A DNA stretch of 64,000 nucleotides. It comes from Shinisaurus crocodilurus. Lineage: Eukaryota > Chordata > Lepidosauria > Squamata > Shinisauridae. Under the pieces are notes generated by a model. The model did no database searches and had not been told where the DNA came from. It was given only the letters and a program-made list of their open reading frames with translations. Below, piece by piece: positions 61,040 to 64,000 of the stretch. The DNA is taken from positions 62,001 through 126,000 of the forward strand of contig JAHFWL010000452.1 of assembly GCA_021292165.1 (NCBI GenBank), written 5' to 3'. The position numbers and the translations under genes are program-made. Within the stretch, counting starts at the first letter, position 1, and every line of letters starts with the position of its first letter.

Positions 61040-61190
61040 GAATATACTCTGCGTTGATCAGATCAGACCAAAGGTCCAGCTAGTCCAGTATTCTGTTCCC
61101 ATAGTGGCCAGTCAGATGCCTATGGGAGCCCACAAGCATGAAGTGCAAGATCACCCTCCCACCCATGTTCCCCAGCAGTCTGGGTATTCA
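61040..61190 (-). mobile_element. L3-like LINE 3' fragment
   Basis: It reads gatcagaccaaaggtccagc, ttctgttcccatagtggcc and cacccatgttccccagcagt. Confidence 0.6.
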
Positions 61191-61799
61191 AAGACATACG
61201 GGAAGGTGCTGCGTGCGTGCGTGTGTGGTGTGTGTGAGAGAGGAAGACAGACCCGTTTTAGTTGACATCACGCAAGCCACGTTGGTTGGTTATCATGGGT
61301 AGGCTGTGCAGGCTGCTTAGTGCCATGTTTTTCGCAAAAACCGAGCCAATCCTGAGAACCCATGGCTTGTAGTAGGGGTTGCTTAGGGTGGCGTGTTCCC
61401 AGACTGGCTTGTTGTGATGTCCTGGAACCTGCAGAGAGATCACAAGAGAGTGTCCCGAATGTGTTTTGCAGCCTTTTTATGAGTAGTGGTGTGTGTGGTT
61501 AAAAGGGAGCCCCCGACAGCGGGGGCCCTGCCATGGCCCTGTCGAACTTCCCAAGAAGGCCGCAGGCTGATTCCAGGCCCCTCACTGGGGCATCCCTGCT
61601 GCAGGTCAGCCATCCACGTTCGACTGACTTGGCTCTCAGTTTCCAACTTGGCTCTTAGCACAGCCTTCCCCAGCATGGTTCCTGCCTGATCTGTTGGACT
61701 GCCTGCAACTTCCATAATTCCCAGCATCCCGGTAGAGTTATCTATCTGGGGGTGTCAATCTGTTAAAGATGAATTAATCTGTCTTTTAACAGAGTCATT

Positions 61800-62290
61800 T
61801 AGGGCACAATCCTATGGTGATGGCTGTGAGCCCCCTGAACCTGGAGGATTACAGTCAGCCAATGCAGAGCGGGGGGGGGAGCAGCGGAGGTGATCTTCAC
61901 CTCCCCGTCCCCCCGCCCTGCATTTTCCGCTAGATGGACTTTTTTGCCCATCTAGCTGGGGTATTTTGGAGCGGGAGGGAAGAAGGCTGGAAGCAGAGGC
62001 GGTGTAAGGGGGTGGCCCACTAGGGCTGGAGCCCCGAATCTTTCATTTGGAGCCGCGAATCTCTGGCCTCCTTTCCCATTCCATGTACAAAATTGACCAG
62101 CAGATGAATCTGTCTTCAAGTTACGACAGGTCGGCATCCTCCGCCGCACCGGAAGGCAGCAGGCTAACTTAGGGGGCGCAGAAGAGGCCGCATGGCACAC
62201 GCATGGTCTCTCCTCAACACCTTGCTGCCGCCTCACAGCATCTGCCGCCCGAGGCAACTGCTCTACTCTGCCTAACGGTAAGGCTGGCCC
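61800..62290. mobile_element. GGGCRCAATCC-family end followed by a gccggccct-type MITE
   Basis: agggcacaatcctatggtga and ccagctagatggac-type sequence up to about 61985 matches the 15.8 kb element. From 61990 the block shares ttgctgccgcctcacagcat and taacggtaaggctggccc with the 19.5 and 39.5 kb repeats. Confidence 0.45.
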
Positions 62291-62504
62291 CCTGCTCTGC
62301 CCCCTGAATCTCAGGAGACCTAAGCAGTGGCAGTATCATCATTAACTGAAAGTTCCCCCCAAAAGCGAGCAAGCTTTTGAGTTTCACAGAACGATTCTGT
62401 GTTTTATTAACTTTGGATTGTTATTTTACACTGTGTTTTTAAATTTGGTTTTTAATCTTTTAAACTATTTTGTATGTTTTAATTGTTGTTTTTATGCACA
62501 ATCT

Positions 62505-62585
62505 GCTGTGAACCGCCCAGAGAGCTTCGGCTGTGGGGCGGTATAGAAATGAAATAAATGAAATAAATAAATAAATAAATAAATG
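62505..62585 (+). mobile_element. LINE/SINE 3' tail
   Basis: It reads gtgaaccgcccagagagctt, cggctgtggggcggtataga and an (AAAT)n tail. The same tail is at 35.35 kb and reversed at 63.72 kb. Confidence 0.6.
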
Positions 62586-62882
62586 AAATGATTCCCCTGA
62601 GTGTTTCATCATAGTTGCTTTCACATGAAAAAGGGTGGAGGGCGGGAGAGAAGAGGAAGAAGAGGTTGCTGGCAAAGGGCAGGATGGGAGCCTGGGCTCC
62701 CATTTGTGACATCCTTAAGATGGTAATTCAGGAAGCTCTTTGCAGATTCATTTAAGTTAGTTTGTGCCAAGTGCCAAAGGTTTCAGGGTTTCCCCAAAGC
62801 ACACTGAGATAAGATTAATTAAAAAAAAAAAAGCAAGGACAGTGCTCTCCCTTTTGAAAATATAAAAAACAGGCAGTTACTC

Positions 62883-63017
62883 CAGCCTTCCCCAACCTGC
62901 TGCCCTCCAGATGTGTTGGACATTGTAGTCCCAGCATCCCCTGCCAGTATGGCTGGCTGGGAAGTGTTGGTCATGGTAATCCTACACATCTGGAGGGCAC
63001 CAGATTGGGGAAGGCTG
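62883..63017. mobile_element. palindromic hAT-like MITE, family C, perfect target duplication
   Basis: TIR CAGCCTTCCCCAACC to TTGGGGAAGGCTG, flanked by AGTTACTC at 62875-62882 and 63018-63025. Confidence 0.85.
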
Positions 63018-63426
63018 AGTTACTCTGTTCTGTCTCTAGCATGAATTGGAACTGGCAGGTGAAGCTGAGTGGCAGAAAGCAGAAGTAACAGAAGGTATGT
63101 TAGCCCTGATATAGTATTAGCAAAGCTGGATAAGTATTTTAGGCGATGCATGAACTTCTATAGGTCAATAGAAGCCAACTTGGGAAATAATTACCTAGTC
63201 GTTGGAAGAAACGCTGCTTTGGAGGACCTAGCAAACAGTTTAAAAACAGTACAATAAAATCAACAATAAAACTACAGCCCTCCTTTCCATAGCTTTTGCC
63301 GCTATCACAGACTTTACCCCATTTTAACCAGTTAAACCCATAAAATACAACCTGACCAAACACAGTAGAAAACTTTTAAAAGTTTAAAAGTACAGTAGAA
63401 AGCCCACAAATTTTGTCAGTCATGAT

Positions 63427-63514
63427 CAGCGTTCTCCAACCTTGGGTCCCCAGATGTTTTTGGCCTACAACTCCCAGCATGCCCCAGCCAGCTACCCAAG
63501 GTTGGAGAATGCTG
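63427..63514. mobile_element. palindromic hAT-like MITE, family A, copy 6 (right arm mostly lost)
   Basis: Left arm CAGCGTTCTCCAACC is complete; the right end is acccaaggttggagaatgct. Flanks agtcatga and agtcatgt agree at 7 of 8. Confidence 0.7.
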
Positions 63515-63714
63515 AGTCATGTCATAATAGCAAATTAAATTCTCCAAGTGCCACTCCTCACGTACGTAGCCAAAACTGCAGCACCCATGAACAAGAGGGC
63601 AGCCGGTATAGCATGCTTGGGGAACCCAAGAATATCTGCTTTGTTCAATGATTTTAATTTCAGTTGATTGCCAACAATCAATTGGGAACATGGGGGCAAC
63701 TGACATCCCAGGGC

Positions 63715-64000
63715 AGTATATTTTTATTTTATTTATTACTGTAATTACATTTCTATACTGCCCAATAACCGAAACTCTCTGGGCGGTTTACAACAATTAA
63801 AACTACAAAGGACAACATAAAATACAGTAGAAAATTTAATTTTTTTAAATCTACTGTATAAAATAGGAGTAAAGGTTGGAATAAAACCTAGCAGCAGTAC
63901 AGAGATTTAAAATACAGTAAAGGATTAAAACAGACTAAAAGACTAAAATTCCTGGGAAAATAAGAAGGTCTTCACCTGGCGCCAGAAAGAACACAACTTC
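63715..64000 (-). mobile_element. LINE-like 3' region, minus (runs off right edge)
   Basis: It begins atttctatactgcccaataa, ctctctgggcggtttac and continues to gaaggtcttcacctggcgcc, the family seen at 36.5 and 38.3 kb. Confidence 0.55.

Noticed and set aside
1..64000. Endogenous retrovirus or LTR element
   Set aside because: No paired LTRs, primer-binding site or gag/pol/env frames were recognised; all RT motifs belong to LINEs.

Overview
This 64 kb window reads as vertebrate nuclear DNA, most likely from a squamate reptile or a close sauropsid. It is packed with non-LTR retrotransposons (CR1, L3-like, L2, L1, RTE), tRNA-derived and 5S-rRNA-derived SINEs, and short palindromic DNA transposons. 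It also holds spliced vertebrate genes with ordinary GT-AG introns. There is no bacterial or viral gene organisation. The organism call is an inference from repeat content.

The clearest host gene is PDPR (pyruvate dehydrogenase phosphatase regulatory subunit) on the minus strand. Twelve coding exons lie between 49.21 and 34.59 kb and join in consistent phase. A probable non-coding first exon sits in a CpG island near 50.43-50.6 kb. The exons encode roughly the N-terminal 70% of the protein: FAD-binding oxidoreductase region plus the start of the glycine-cleavage-T-like part. Two parts are missing. One internal exon should lie between 44.07 and 41.96 kb. The C-terminal exons do not appear in the 34.5 kb that follow.

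Upstream of PDPR, also on the minus strand, a second transcription unit (58.40-55.21 kb) begins with a convincing start exon. It includes four tandemly duplicated small exons with an EPMDTSPAP-type core. The last has expanded into a proline-rich minisatellite. I do not recognise this gene. At the left, a CpG island (1.7-2.45 kb, plus strand) carries an orphan first exon with a signal peptide and a good splice donor; no later exon could be assigned.

Layout: 0-0.9 kb RTE endonuclease ORF (minus, runs off the edge); 0.93-1.38 L3-like 3' end with a SINE insertion; 1.7-2.45 CpG island and orphan exon; about 6.2-10.73 a full-length CR1 with both ORFs open; 11-34.5 a mosaic of SINEs, LINE tails, hAT-like palindromes, TIR elements and microsatellites; 34.6-50.6 PDPR; 50.86-51.65 a GACTCG-rich hAT-like element; 52.15-53.09 purine-rich minisatellite and ~205 bp satellite; 53.5-54.9 L1 remnant with nested insertions; 55.2-58.4 the tandem-exon gene; 59.4-61.0 two CR1 3' ends in opposite orientation; 61-64 SINE, LINE and MITE debris.

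The mobile DNA forms a small ecosystem. The CR1 supplies the enzymes. A 5S-rRNA-headed SINE shares the CR1 3' tail and is probably its parasite. Several families of near-perfect palindromes with 8-bp target duplications carry an ACTCCCAGCATGC core resembling the ZNF143/THAP11 promoter motif on both arms.
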